64,000 bases of DNA, taken from contig NZ_RJTX01000001.1 in NCBI RefSeq assembly GCF_003729955.1, positions 744,001-808,000 of the forward strand, read 5' to 3'. The notes below the pieces were generated by a model. That model did no database searches and was not told the origin of the DNA. It saw only the letters and a program-made list of their open reading frames with translations. The first letter of the stretch is position 1. Each line of letters begins with the position of its first letter. Positions 15,863 through 25,507 of this stretch are shown here, piece by piece. The position numbers were made by a program, and so were the translations under genes. The DNA comes from Chryseobacterium daecheongense (GTDB lineage Bacteria; Bacteroidota; Bacteroidia; Flavobacteriales; Weeksellaceae).

Positions 15863-18800
15863 TTAAGCTTCAGTTTCGGGTTCTGCTCCGAAATCTTTCT
15901 TCTTATGATACTCTTCAAACTCTTCAGGATATAATTTTTTCAGTCTCTCCTGTTCTTCCGCATCTTTTTCTGCATCATGAGCATGTTTTGCTACAAACTT
16001 TCTTCTTGCTTTGATCTTTCTCTTAGAAATAATGTAGAACATTACCGGAACGATGATCAAGGTAAGGAATGTTGCAAATGATAATCCGAAGATGATCGTC
16101 CAAGCCAATGGTCCCCAGAACATTACGTTATCCCCTCCTACTGAGAAATGAGGGTTAAGTGTTGTAAGGAATGCAAATACGTCGAAGTTCAGACCTACGG
16201 CCAATGGAATTAATCCTAAGATCGCAGTTGTTGCCGTTAACAATACCGGTCTTAAACGCTCTTTACCAGATTCGATGATGATTTCTTTCACCTCTTCAAG
16301 CTCAAGGTCATCATGAGTTTCCACTCCTTTTTTAGCGACTAATTCATCGAGTTTGAGTACGAAGAAGTCCATCAATACGATACCATTCTTCACTACAACC
16401 CCTGCCAAGGAAATAATCCCCATCATCGTCATCAGGATAACGAAGTCCATTCCGAAAATTGATAATCCAAGGAATACACCGGCAAAACTCAGGAAGATCG
16501 TGGTCATAATGATCAAGGTCTTCGAAATCGAGTTAAACTGGAATACAATAATGGATGTTACCAATGCCATTGCCAAGAATAGAGCGAATAATAAGAAGTT
16601 CATGTTCTTTCCTTGCTCTTCCTGCTCACCACCGAAGCTATACGTAATTCCTTCCGGAGTTTTGTAGCTTTTCAGTGAAGTCTGAATCTTCTGAACAATT
16701 TCGTTGGCGTTATAGCCTTTCAATACGTTAGAGTATACCATGATTGTTCTTGTATTATCCTTTCTCTTGATCTTGTTGAAAGTATTTTCTTCTTTCATCG
16801 TAGAGAATGTGGACATTGGTACAAGAACCGGTCCGTTTGGTCCCTGAAGGGTAATCGGCTGGTTGAACAATATACTTGTATTTCTTCTCTGATCCTGTTG
16901 TAATCTTACAGAAATGTCATAATCATCCTTCACATCTTTGAAAGTGGAAATATCCTGTCCAAATAAAGCTCTACGAAGCGTAATTCCTGTATAAGCAGTA
17001 GAAACACCCATATTTCCCGCAGTCTCTCTGTTGATATCTATAATAAGCTCCGGACTTTCTTTGTTAATATCCGATTGCAGTTTTTCAATACCACTGATCC
17101 CCTGCTTGTTGATATACTCGATCATTTTATGGGCTTCTCCCAATAGCTCATCATAATCATCACCCTTCAATTCTATGGAAACAGGGTAACCCACCGGTGG
17201 TCCGTTTGCATCTTTTTCTACGGTAAAGGTAAATCCTGGAATGTTCGGAATTGCTTTTCTGATCTCTTCCATAACATCACCGGTATCTACTCCATGACGT
17301 TTAGCAAATTCTACGAAGGTGATCGTAATTTTTGATTTAAACGGAGTATCCGCTTCTGATCCTGCATCTACCTGCGGATTAATCGCTCCCTTTCCTACTT
17401 GGGTAACCATAGATTCCACAAGGAAGTTTTCACCCGTCTTTTTATCATTATATTGTCTAAGAACATTTAAGATCTTAGCTTCCACCTGCTTGGTTGCGGT
17501 ATTGGTTTTGGCAATATCTGTTCCTTGCGGATACTCCATGTACACAATTACCTGCTTAGGAATATTTTCAGGGAAGAAAAGGACTTTGGAACGCCCGATT
17601 CCCATCATTACTCCATAAAGGAAAAATGAAAAAATCAATACTCCCACTACTCCTAAGAATGCATTTCTGGGTTTTTTACCTTGTAAAAGTCCTCTTAAGA
17701 ATTTCTGATATCTTTTCGCAAGATTTGGAAAGAAAGTATATTGGAAATGCTCAATTCTGTCGTGGAAAAAGTTTTTATATAACCATATCGCTGCAATAGC
17801 TAATACCGAAAGCGTCACTACAGCAAGGAAATATTCGACACCTGTAATAAGTCTTAAAGCCCCAAAAACTACTGCTAAAATTGCAAAAATAATGGTGTAT
17901 TTTTTAGCTTGGGAAACGGTAACGTTTTTATTATCCAGCGTCATACCTCCTGCAGTCATGGAAGCATTAATAATCAATGCCACAAATAAGGAAGCTAAAA
18001 GCGTAACGGAAATCGTAATCGGGAAATATCTCATGAATTTACCCATAATTCCCGGCCACATCAGCATTGGCAAGAAAGCACAAACTGTAGTTAAGGTAGA
18101 AGTAATTACCGGGAAAGCAATCTCTCCGATACCGAATTTTGATGCTTCTCTTCGTTTATAGCCTTTTTCCATATTGGCATAAACGTTATCTACCACCACA
18201 ATACCGTCGTCCACTAACATCCCGAGCCCCATTACCATTGCGAAAAGCACCATGGTATTTAAGGTAACCCCAAAAGCATTTAATACTGCAAAGGCAATCA
18301 ACATCGAAAGCGGAATTGCTGTTCCCACGAACAAGGCATTTTTAAGTCCCATTGAAAAGCTCAATACACACATTACTAAAAGGATACCGATCAAAATGTG
18401 GTTGGCCAATTCGTTTACCTGATGCTCAACATCTGTGGATTGGTCAGAAGTTAAAGAAATGTCAATATCTTTCGGAATGTAAGTTTCCTGCGCTTTTTTG
18501 ATTTTCTCTTTAGCCTGCTCAATGGCAGCGATCATGTTGGTTCCTGATCTTTTTCTCAGGTTGATCATGACTACATCCTTCCCTGATTCTCTTGCATACG
18601 TAGTTTTTTCTTTTTCTTTGAATTCTACTTTGGCAAGGTCCATAATTTTCACTCCCGGTTTGATCAGGAAGTTATTCAGTTCAGAAGGTTCTGAAATCTG
18701 GCCTTTGATTCTGACGTTTTCACGGTTTCCTTCTGTAATCAGATTACCTCCGGAAATCGTGATGTTTTCGTTTTTAATGGCATTAATAACTTCATCAAAG

Positions 18801-19441
18801 CTTACTCCGGCTGCATTCATCTTATAGATATCCAATGCCACCTCCACTTCATTGTCATCAACTCCTAAAACTACCGCATCTTTTACTTCCGGAATATCTT
18901 CAAGATCATCTTTGATATCATCTGCATATTGTCTTAAAGTAAACTTAGGATAATTCCCTTTTAAATTGATATTCAAAATAGGAATCTCTTCAGAGATGTT
19001 AAGGTCAAATACATTGGGTTCTACTTTAGATCCAGAATCCACTGTTGGCCAATCCTGGTCTCCTTTAGCTTCGTCTACTTTATCTTTGATCCTTTGTTTT
19101 GCTTCTGCTAAAGGTACATCTTCACTAAATTCCACGGTGATCAGACAGTAATCCTGGAATGAATTGGATGTTACCTTGTCTACTCCTGAAACGTTCTTGA
19201 ATTTGTCTTCAAGCTCTTTGGTGATCAGTTTTTCAACGTCTTCCGCCGAGTTACCCGGATATACGGAAGAAATATATATTTTATTTTCTACCACTTCGGG
19301 AAAGCTTTCCCTCGGCATAGACATGTAAGCAAAAATCCCAATGATTACAATAATAAATGTAAGCACATAAACGGTGGTTCTGTTGTCTACTGCCCAGCTG
19401 GAAAAGAAAGATTCTTTCTCGTGGTGTTTATTTTCGCCCAT
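15863..19441 (-). CDS. RND efflux transporter permease
   Basis: This inner-membrane proton antiporter of 1192 residues is the pump subunit of a tripartite efflux system. The AcrB/MdtC-like layout is clear: TM1 at about 22-40 ending in PRESFPEV, a large periplasmic loop, TM4 with the proton-relay pair LVDDGIVVVDN (Asp411, Asp412), a second periplasmic loop and the C-terminal six helices. It is about 150 residues longer than E. coli AcrB: two extra hydrophobic segments at about 512-556 sit between the two halves, and the C-terminus is a charged tail rich in K and E. It is the last gene of the tetR-tolC-adaptor-RND set, 19 bp after the adaptor gene. Substrates are unknown. Confidence 0.94.
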   Translation of the reverse strand: MGENKHHEKESFFSSWAVDNRTTVYVLTFIIVIIGIFAYMSMPRESFPEVVENKIYISSVYPGNSAEDVEKLITKELEDKFKNVSGVDKVTSNSFQDYCLITVEFSEDVPLAEAKQRIKDKVDEAKGDQDWPTVDSGSKVEPNVFDLNISEEIPILNINLKGNYPKFTLRQYADDIKDDLEDIPEVKDAVVLGVDDNEVEVALDIYKMNAAGVSFDEVINAIKNENITISGGNLITEGNRENVRIKGQISEPSELNNFLIKPGVKIMDLAKVEFKEKEKTTYARESGKDVVMINLRKRSGTNMIAAIEQAKEKIKKAQETYIPKDIDISLTSDQSTDVEHQVNELANHILIGILLVMCVLSFSMGLKNALFVGTAIPLSMLIAFAVLNAFGVTLNTMVLFAMVMGLGMLVDDGIVVVDNVYANMEKGYKRREASKFGIGEIAFPVITSTLTTVCAFLPMLMWPGIMGKFMRYFPITISVTLLASLFVALIINASMTAGGMTLDNKNVTVSQAKKYTIIFAILAVVFGALRLITGVEYFLAVVTLSVLAIAAIWLYKNFFHDRIEHFQYTFFPNLAKRYQKFLRGLLQGKKPRNAFLGVVGVLIFSFFLYGVMMGIGRSKVLFFPENIPKQVIVYMEYPQGTDIAKTNTATKQVEAKILNVLRQYNDKKTGENFLVESMVTQVGKGAINPQVDAGSEADTPFKSKITITFVEFAKRHGVDTGDVMEEIRKAIPNIPGFTFTVEKDANGPPVGYPVSIELKGDDYDELLGEAHKMIEYINKQGISGIEKLQSDINKESPELIIDINRETAGNMGVSTAYTGITLRRALFGQDISTFKDVKDDYDISVRLQQDQRRNTSILFNQPITLQGPNGPVLVPMSTFSTMKEENTFNKIKRKDNTRTIMVYSNVLKGYNANEIVQKIQTSLKSYKTPEGITYSFGGEQEEQGKNMNFLLFALFLAMALVTSIIVFQFNSISKTLIIMTTIFLSFAGVFLGLSIFGMDFVILMTMMGIISLAGVVVKNGIVLMDFFVLKLDELVAKKGVETHDDLELEEVKEIIIESGKERLRPVLLTATTAILGLIPLAVGLNFDVFAFLTTLNPHFSVGGDNVMFWGPLAWTIIFGLSFATFLTLIIVPVMFYIISKRKIKARRKFVAKHAHDAEKDAEEQERLKKLYPEEFEEYHKKKDFGAEPETEA

Positions 19442-19460
19442 AATTTTAATTTATTTCAAA

Positions 19461-20708
19461 TTATTTAGAGATTTTTACTTTCTGTCCTTCTGTAAGGTTT
19501 TTAGAACCATCTGTAATGACTATATCACCTGCTTTCAGGCCTCTTGTAATCTCTACACTGTTCTCAGACTTTTGTCCTGTTTCTACGAGTACTTTTTTCG
19601 CAACTCCATTTTCTCCATTGATGTTGGTAGCTACAAATACATAGCTTTTATGCGCTGCATCATCATAAATATACTGAGACGGAATCTGTATTGCAGACGG
19701 ATTCAGGTAATCCTGGATTTTGATCTGAGCCAATAAATTAGGTTTTACATATCCACCTTCATTAGGAACTGGGATCTGGATGATAAATGTTCTGGTAGCC
19801 GGATCTATATAATTCCCCACTAATCTCACACTTGATTTTATGGATTTGTTCAACGCAGGGAAAACAACTTCTACATTGGTTCCCGGCTTGATGTTGGCCA
19901 GATAAGTTTCAGGAACTTTAGCCTCAACACGCATGATTCCTAAACTGATCAGCTTTACGATGTCTCTTCCCGGAGCCACCACTTGCCCGTTTTGTGTAAT
20001 TACTTTATCAATAACTCCACTAAATGGAGCAACAATAGCTGTTTTGGCAAGATTCGATTTTACTGCATCTGCCGCTTTCTGAGTTGCTGAAACAGTACTT
20101 TGAGAAGCAGCAACCTGTCTTTGTGCCGCATCATAAGCTGCTTTAGCCTGAAGATACTGGAATTCCGAACCGATTTTCTGTTTCCAAAGGGCAGCTTGTT
20201 TTTCATAAGCAATACGCTTCAGATTAGCATCGGTTTTAGCAATCTGTAATTGGGCATTCATAGAGCTCACCTGGATCTGTGCCTGCTTATACTGATCATT
20301 CAGTCCGCCATCTGCAATTCTACCTATCACTTGTCCTCTGTTTACTCGCTGACCTTCTTTCACGTATAGTGACAATACTCCGCTGAAATCCGGCTGTATG
20401 GTAACATCCTGATCGGTAGTCACATTCCCCTGGATTTCAACATTGTGGGCAAATGAAGTCTCTTGTAGTTTTAGCACGGAAACATATCCTGTAGTCTGGC
20501 TTACTCCCCATGCCGTAAGATTCTTGTCTACTTCAGCCATTACATTGTTTAGGCTGTCCAGTTTAGCTTTCTGGCGGTCTTTATATGCCTGAAGACCTTT
20601 CACGTCTTTAGTTTTTATAAGCGCTTCCAGAGTTTTATCTTGTACTTCATCCTTCTTGCAGGCTGCAAGGGTAAGTAATAATGCTAGTGGAAGAAATATT
20701 TTTTTCAT
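19461..20708 (-). CDS. RND efflux periplasmic adaptor (membrane fusion protein)
   Basis: This protein of 415 residues has a lipoprotein signal peptide with lipobox LAAC (Cys17), so it is anchored in the membrane. It contains a lipoyl-like half (DFSGVLSLYVKEGQRVNRGQVIGRI), a long coiled-coil hairpin rich in Ala/Gln (about 130-215), the second lipoyl half (IVAPFSGVIDKVITQNGQVV) and beta-barrel/proximal domains. It bridges the RND pump and the TolC channel. The N-terminal segment before the lipoyl domain contains a short heptad-like helix (residues 30-65). Confidence 0.93.
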   Translation of the reverse strand: MKKIFLPLALLLTLAACKKDEVQDKTLEALIKTKDVKGLQAYKDRQKAKLDSLNNVMAEVDKNLTAWGVSQTTGYVSVLKLQETSFAHNVEIQGNVTTDQDVTIQPDFSGVLSLYVKEGQRVNRGQVIGRIADGGLNDQYKQAQIQVSSMNAQLQIAKTDANLKRIAYEKQAALWKQKIGSEFQYLQAKAAYDAAQRQVAASQSTVSATQKAADAVKSNLAKTAIVAPFSGVIDKVITQNGQVVAPGRDIVKLISLGIMRVEAKVPETYLANIKPGTNVEVVFPALNKSIKSSVRLVGNYIDPATRTFIIQIPVPNEGGYVKPNLLAQIKIQDYLNPSAIQIPSQYIYDDAAHKSYVFVATNINGENGVAKKVLVETGQKSENSVEITRGLKAGDIVITDGSKNLTEGQKVKISK

Positions 20709-20819
20709 TGGTAAATATTTATATTGTTTTGTCCAATGTAACCGTTGGCATGTGGGAATTTTATCAGTTCACATACACCTTTTCGGTTTCATATATAGTT
20801 TATTATTTTCGTTGATTGT

Positions 20820-22172
20820 TTATAATTCGCCTTTCGCTTTATCTAAGGCAACTTTTGCCTGAACTAAACCTATTGCAGACTGATACAATTTGGTTTGAGA
20901 ATCATACAATTGGGTTTCACTATTCTGGAGGTCAAAGCTGCTTCCCAATCCTTCTTTGAACTTGATCTGCTCTTTACGGTAAATATTGGAAGACAGCTGG
21001 ATCAGATCCTGAGCCGTTTTATAGCTTTCAAAAGCATTGTTATAGTCCACTGCTTTCGAGTAATACTCATTTTTCAGGTTTCTTTCCATATCGGCTTTAT
21101 CCATTTGGGCTTTCTGAAGATCCAGTTTTGCCTGTTGGGTTTGCCAGTGTCTTTGTAACCCGCTGAAGATCGGGATATCTAATTGTACCCCCACCACAGA
21201 CGTGTTGAACCATTGCTGGTCTTTATCAAAGAATGTAAAGCTGTTACTGTTTCCATTATAAGTTGAACTTAGAAATCCTGATAACGACGGTAAAGATTTT
21301 GATTTCTGATATTTCAATTGCAATTCTGAAACTTTCACTGCATTATTGCTCAGTCTCATATCAATATGATTATTGAAATCGATACTTGCACTCTGATCTA
21401 CCAAAACCTGGTTTTTCTGTACCATTTCATCTAGTGTAGTAGCCAGCTCAATATTCTGGTCCATTGGATAACCCATCAAATATTTAAGGGCCATCAACAG
21501 CTTGGTTCTTGTTCTCTTAAGGTTTTCGATATTGACCATAAGATTTTTATAGCTGTACTCCAATTGCTCTACATTCTGCTCTTCCGTTAATCCTACTTTA
21601 TAGGTTTCTTTGGTATCGTTTAATGTTTTCTCTGCAACCTTTCTGTTTTCCTCCAGGGTTTTAATGTTCTCATCATTTACAATTACCGCAGCATAAGCCA
21701 TCATAATCCCTTCTTTAACACTTATTTCCGTCTTTTCTTCACCTAAAGCAGCTGTTTCTCTATACGCTTTTGCTGATTGTAATCCAACCAAATAGGATCC
21801 ATTGAAAAGCAATTGTTTCAATGTAACTCCTGCCGTAGCTGTTTGCTTTAATCCAAACTGAACCGGAATATAGGTTCCCGGAGTACCGCCTGCAATTTCA
21901 GCAGGTAAAAGTTGTACGGGAATTTTCAAATAGTAGTTATAAGCACCTTGAGCATCAATTTGAGGAAGCCCGATCCCTGTGGTTTCTTTTACCTTTTGGG
22001 AGGCTTTTTCCTGGTCTATCTTGGCTTTCTTTACATTTACGTTGTTAGCAACAGCATATTCCAGGGATTGTTCCACGGTAAAGCTTTGCTGAGCCTGTAA
22101 AAAACCAGAAATCATAAATGCAGCAGCTATACCTATCTTAAGCTTTTTTGCAGTTATACGGTTTCTTTTCAT
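20820..22172 (-). CDS. TolC family outer-membrane efflux protein
   Basis: This protein of 450 residues has an N-terminal signal sequence ending near FLQAQQ, then the TolC/OEP repeat pattern: SLEYAVANNVNVKKAKIDQEKA near the N-terminus and SSNIYRKEQIKFKEGLGSSFD in the second repeat, both rich in long amphipathic helices. It forms the outer-membrane exit duct. It lies 97 bp after tetR and 111 bp before the adaptor gene. I see no convincing internal promoter, so transcription from the tetR promoter is likely. Confidence 0.92.
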   Translation of the reverse strand: MKRNRITAKKLKIGIAAAFMISGFLQAQQSFTVEQSLEYAVANNVNVKKAKIDQEKASQKVKETTGIGLPQIDAQGAYNYYLKIPVQLLPAEIAGGTPGTYIPVQFGLKQTATAGVTLKQLLFNGSYLVGLQSAKAYRETAALGEEKTEISVKEGIMMAYAAVIVNDENIKTLEENRKVAEKTLNDTKETYKVGLTEEQNVEQLEYSYKNLMVNIENLKRTRTKLLMALKYLMGYPMDQNIELATTLDEMVQKNQVLVDQSASIDFNNHIDMRLSNNAVKVSELQLKYQKSKSLPSLSGFLSSTYNGNSNSFTFFDKDQQWFNTSVVGVQLDIPIFSGLQRHWQTQQAKLDLQKAQMDKADMERNLKNEYYSKAVDYNNAFESYKTAQDLIQLSSNIYRKEQIKFKEGLGSSFDLQNSETQLYDSQTKLYQSAIGLVQAKVALDKAKGEL

Positions 22173-22269
22173 AATTTTATACTTCGTTTATTTTTTTAAG
22201 TTGAATATTTTATCAAATGTTTTTATTTCTAAAGGACGAATCATTTCTGAAATTACTTTAACATTTTTT

Positions 22270-22863
22270 TTAGTTTTTAAATAGCATATTCAGAATAATT
22301 TCTTTTCTTGCTGAAATAATCTTATCAAATTCTTCATCATTAATCATCAGATTCTCCATCAATAAGGGTCTGACTGCACTTGGGAACACCAATAATGAAA
22401 CCATATTTAAAACAAACTGGATAGGTTCCATTTTTTCAATATTTCCCAACTCCATTTCTGCTTCTATATCTTTATAAAGTTTATTCAGCTCACCCTCTTC
22501 AATATCTTTTTTGTGGCAGTTCCCTTTGTTAATCTGAGAAACAATATAGGTTTCCAGATAAGGATATTGAAGACTGGTTGATAAACTCCCTTCTATAAAC
22601 TGACTTATTTTTTCCTTAAAAGGTAAATCTGAGTTCATAATGATCTCTGATTTTTCATGTTCTACCTTCTGAGCTTCATCAAAAATGATCTGAATCAAAT
22701 TATCTCTTGAGCGGAAATAATAATTGATCAGTGTTCTGTTCACTCCTGCCGCATCTGCAATTTCTTGTGTGGTAGCGTCAAACTTTCCTTTCACAAAGAA
22801 TAAATTCTTTGTTGTCTCTTTAATTAATTCCTGTGTTTGGTCTTTTTTGGCTTGATTTGACAT
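22270..22863 (-). CDS. TetR/AcrR family repressor of the efflux operon
   Basis: The N-terminal helix-turn-helix of this 197-residue protein reads TTQEIADAAGVNRTLINYYFRSRDNLIQ (about 26-53), the standard TetR DNA-binding module; the remainder is the helical ligand-binding and dimer domain. It is the first gene of the efflux operon. Two copies of a palindrome surround its own promoter, suggesting that it represses itself and the pump until a ligand binds. Confidence 0.93.
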   Translation of the reverse strand: MSNQAKKDQTQELIKETTKNLFFVKGKFDATTQEIADAAGVNRTLINYYFRSRDNLIQIIFDEAQKVEHEKSEIIMNSDLPFKEKISQFIEGSLSTSLQYPYLETYIVSQINKGNCHKKDIEEGELNKLYKDIEAEMELGNIEKMEPIQFVLNMVSLLVFPSAVRPLLMENLMINDEEFDKIISARKEIILNMLFKN

Positions 22864-22864
22864 T

Positions 22865-22926
22865 TTTGTTAAACAAATTTGTGCAAATATAAATCAATCA
22901 TCTGTTTTGACAAAATTGTTAAACAA
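22865..22926 (-). promoter_or_regulatory. tetR/efflux promoter with two palindromic operators
   Basis: On the minus strand TTG (22911-22913) is followed after 19 nt by TATATTTG (complement of 22884-22891), a full Bacteroidota promoter. TTTGTTAAACAAA, a 13-bp perfect palindrome, sits at 22865-22877 over the expected start point; TTGTTAAACAA at 22916-22926 is a second copy just upstream of the -33 box. The centres are 50 bp apart. Confidence 0.8.
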
Positions 22927-22982
22927 AATAATTAATGAAAATTATTATGATTTGCATCATATTTTTTGAATTTTAAAAACAA

Positions 22983-23011
22983 AAAAAAGAGCAGGACATC
23001 CTGCTCTTTTA
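22983..23011 (-). terminator. Terminator of the CvfB-like gene
   Basis: AAAAGAGCAGGA and TCCTGCTCTTTT form a 12-bp perfect stem with a two-base centre; A and T tracts flank it. It lies 22 bp beyond the stop codon. Confidence 0.85.
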
Positions 23012-23032
23012 AAATAATATGTTTGTTGTTGC

Positions 23033-23857
23033 TTACAGTAATCGAATTTTATCCTCCAAAATATCAATAATTTTATCTTTATAAAGTCCACCAATGGCTT
23101 TCTTGAAATTCTTTTTACTCATCTGAAGCTCATCCTTGATCTCTTCAGGAGTAGATTTATCTGACAGATATAGCAACCCGTAGTTTTCTTCTAATTTATC
23201 TAAAATCTTCTTTTTGAATTCATCGATATTTTCGAAACCTTCCGGCTGAAGAGAAACGTCAATTTTACCATCTTCCCTGATCGCTTTGATATATCCTGTT
23301 TCTTCTGATAAAGGATATAATTTCTTGAAAACATCGGAAGTATACACAAGTCCTATATATTTTTTATTGATGACTACATTCCAGCCCAGTTCACTTTCAT
23401 TCATCATGATCAAATCTACCTTATCTCCTTTTTTGAAAGGCAGATCTTCATATTGTGGATTTCTTTTGAATTTTGTAGTTCCGGTAATCAAATCTAAGCT
23501 TTCGTCAATATACAGATACACCAAATATCTTTTTCCTTCTACAATTTTAGATTTCTGCTGCTTGTAGGGAATAAACAGGTCCTTGATAATTCCCCAATCC
23601 ATAAAAGCTCCGCTTGGAAGGCTCTGCACGCAACTCATCACTGCAAACTCTCCTACCTCTGCCAATGGGATTTCCGTAGTCGCTTTTAGCTTATGATCAT
23701 CCTGATACACGAAAACTTCCACATCTTCCCCAATTTCTTTTTCATCATGAATGAAGATTTTAGGTAAAAAGGCTTTTTCACCGGATTCATCCGTTAATAT
23801 CCATCCTGAGTTATTTTTTTCTGAAATTTGTAAAGTCTGAGTTTTTCCTGGTAGCAT
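23033..23857 (-). CDS. cvfB: S1-like RNA-binding protein, CvfB family
   Basis: This protein of 274 residues contains several S1-like OB folds in tandem followed by a winged-helix end, the layout of CvfB (YitL) proteins, which bind RNA and affect virulence gene expression in Staphylococcus. Visible features are ASGAFMDWGIIKDLFIP in the second S1 unit, GWNVVINKKYIGLVYTSDVF in the third, and the C-terminal helix-turn-helix segment KSTPEEIKDELQMSKKNFKKAIGGLYKDKII. It has no signal peptide. A TACCTTTG -7 box (complement of 23877-23884) lies about 20 bp upstream. Confidence 0.88.
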   Translation of the reverse strand: MLPGKTQTLQISEKNNSGWILTDESGEKAFLPKIFIHDEKEIGEDVEVFVYQDDHKLKATTEIPLAEVGEFAVMSCVQSLPSGAFMDWGIIKDLFIPYKQQKSKIVEGKRYLVYLYIDESLDLITGTTKFKRNPQYEDLPFKKGDKVDLIMMNESELGWNVVINKKYIGLVYTSDVFKKLYPLSEETGYIKAIREDGKIDVSLQPEGFENIDEFKKKILDKLEENYGLLYLSDKSTPEEIKDELQMSKKNFKKAIGGLYKDKIIDILEDKIRLL

Positions 23858-23926
23858 TGAATGATAAATTAAATGTCAAAGGTACGGAAATAAAATAAGG
23901 TTGGAATTGAGGTTACTCATTTACAC

Positions 23927-23955
23927 AAAAAAAGAGAAGCAAAATGCTTCTCTTG
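23927..23955 (-). terminator. Terminator of lpdA
   Basis: AGAGAAGC and GCTTCTCT pair around AAAAT, with an A tract on the plus side that becomes a U tract on the minus transcript. Confidence 0.8.
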
Positions 23956-23979
23956 TATATATTGAAATTAAATTCTTAA

Positions 23980-25383
23980 TTACATGTGGATCGGTCTCTT
24001 AGCCGTTGCATCTAATGCCGCTTCTTTAATAGCTTCAGCATAAGTTGGGTGAGCGTGAGAACTTCTTGCGATGTCTTCTGCACTTGCACGGAATTCCATA
24101 GCAATAACTCCTTCTGCTATTAAGTCTGCTGCTCTCGCTCCTACGATGTGCATTCCTAATACCTCATCTGTTTTCTCGTCAGCGATGATTTTCACTAATC
24201 CATCAACATCACCACTTGCACGGCTTCTTCCTAAGGCTCTCATTGGGAAAGAACCTACTTTGTAAGCTACTCCTTCTTCTTTCAATTGTTCTTCAGTTTT
24301 ACCTACTCCTGCAACTTCCGGCCATGTATACACTACACCAGGAATCAGGTTATAGTTGATATGTGGTTTTTGTCCGGCCAACGTTTCAGCAACAAATACT
24401 CCTTCTTCTTCCGCTTTGTGAGCTAACATAGCACCTTTGATCACATCACCAATGGCGTAGATATTAGCAACGTTAGTCTGTAAATGATCGTTTACTTTTA
24501 CTCTTCCTCTTTCATCAAGCTCAACACCTGCTTTTTCAAGGGCAAGACCGTCTGTGTAAGGTTTTCTACCTACAGAAACTAAACAGTAGTCTCCTTCAAC
24601 AACAACTTCTTCTCCTTTTTTATCTTTAGCTGTGATTTTTACAGTATCTCCGTTTCTTTCTACTGCTGAAACAGCGGTAGAAAGCATGAACTTCATTCCC
24701 TGCTTCTTAAGAACTTTCGTCAATTCTTTGCTTAAAGCTCCATCCATTCCAGGGATGATCTTATCCATAAATTCAACAACTGTTACCTGAGCTCCTAATC
24801 TTAGATAAACAGAACCTAATTCAAGACCAATTACTCCACCACCGATTACCACTAAATGCTTAGGAATTTCCTTAAGATTTAAAGCTTCCGTGGAAGTGAT
24901 CACTCTTTCTTTATCCAGAGTGATGAAAGGCAATGAAGACGGCTTAGAACCTGTTGCGATGATTGTATATTTAGAATCGATCGTTTCAGAAGAACCATCA
25001 TTCTTTGTAATTTTAATCTGAGTAGCGGATTCGAAGCTGCCTACTCCTTCAAAAACAGTGATCTGGTTTTTATTCATCAGATAGCTGATCCCATCTGTAT
25101 TTTGCTTGATCACCTCATTTTTACGCTCGATCATTCTTGCGATATCAGCTTGCGGCTCATTGATAATGATTCCGTGACCTGCAAAATTATGCTTTGCGTT
25201 CTCGAAATGCTCAGAGCTGTCCAAAAGTGCTTTGGAAGGAATACATCCAACGTTAAGACAAGTTCCGCCTAAAGTTGAATATTTTTCAATAATTGCTGTT
25301 TTGAAACCTAATTGTGCTGCACGAATAGCAGCAACATAACCACCAGGACCGGAACCTATTACGGTAACATCGAATTGACTCAT
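23980..25383 (-). CDS. lpdA: Dihydrolipoyl dehydrogenase (E3)
   Basis: This FAD enzyme of 467 residues reoxidises dihydrolipoamide in the pyruvate and 2-oxoglutarate dehydrogenase and glycine cleavage complexes. Signatures in order: FAD loop GSGPGGYVAAIRAAQLG (about 10-26), the redox disulfide GGTCLNVGCIPSK (about 40-52), the NAD loop GGGVIGLELG (about 181-190), AIGDV and the C-terminal catalytic HAHPTYAEA with the His-Glu pair. Length is standard. It stands alone, between its own promoter and terminator. Confidence 0.97.
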   Translation of the reverse strand: MSQFDVTVIGSGPGGYVAAIRAAQLGFKTAIIEKYSTLGGTCLNVGCIPSKALLDSSEHFENAKHNFAGHGIIINEPQADIARMIERKNEVIKQNTDGISYLMNKNQITVFEGVGSFESATQIKITKNDGSSETIDSKYTIIATGSKPSSLPFITLDKERVITSTEALNLKEIPKHLVVIGGGVIGLELGSVYLRLGAQVTVVEFMDKIIPGMDGALSKELTKVLKKQGMKFMLSTAVSAVERNGDTVKITAKDKKGEEVVVEGDYCLVSVGRKPYTDGLALEKAGVELDERGRVKVNDHLQTNVANIYAIGDVIKGAMLAHKAEEEGVFVAETLAGQKPHINYNLIPGVVYTWPEVAGVGKTEEQLKEEGVAYKVGSFPMRALGRSRASGDVDGLVKIIADEKTDEVLGMHIVGARAADLIAEGVIAMEFRASAEDIARSSHAHPTYAEAIKEAALDATAKRPIHM

Positions 25384-25426
25384 GTTATTTTATGAATTTG
25401 TTTATTATTATCTTTCTTAATGCTCA

Positions 25427-25457
25427 CAAATTTAACGATTAATTACCATACACCCAA
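25427..25457 (-). promoter_or_regulatory. lpdA promoter
   Basis: On the minus strand TTG (complement of 25455-25457) and TAAATTTG (complement of 25427-25434) are 20 nt apart, fitting the Bacteroidota sigma-A consensus. The start point would be near 25420, about 37 nt before the ATG. Confidence 0.6.
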
Positions 25458-25507
25458 GTGAGTTTTGTCAAGTTTATCTATTGATCGGCGACTTAAGTAA
25501 ATGGTTA

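Noticed and set aside
16353..18827. Several plus-strand frames of about 90-110 codons
   Set aside because: All are antisense to the RND pump gene and have no start signals or conserved motifs.
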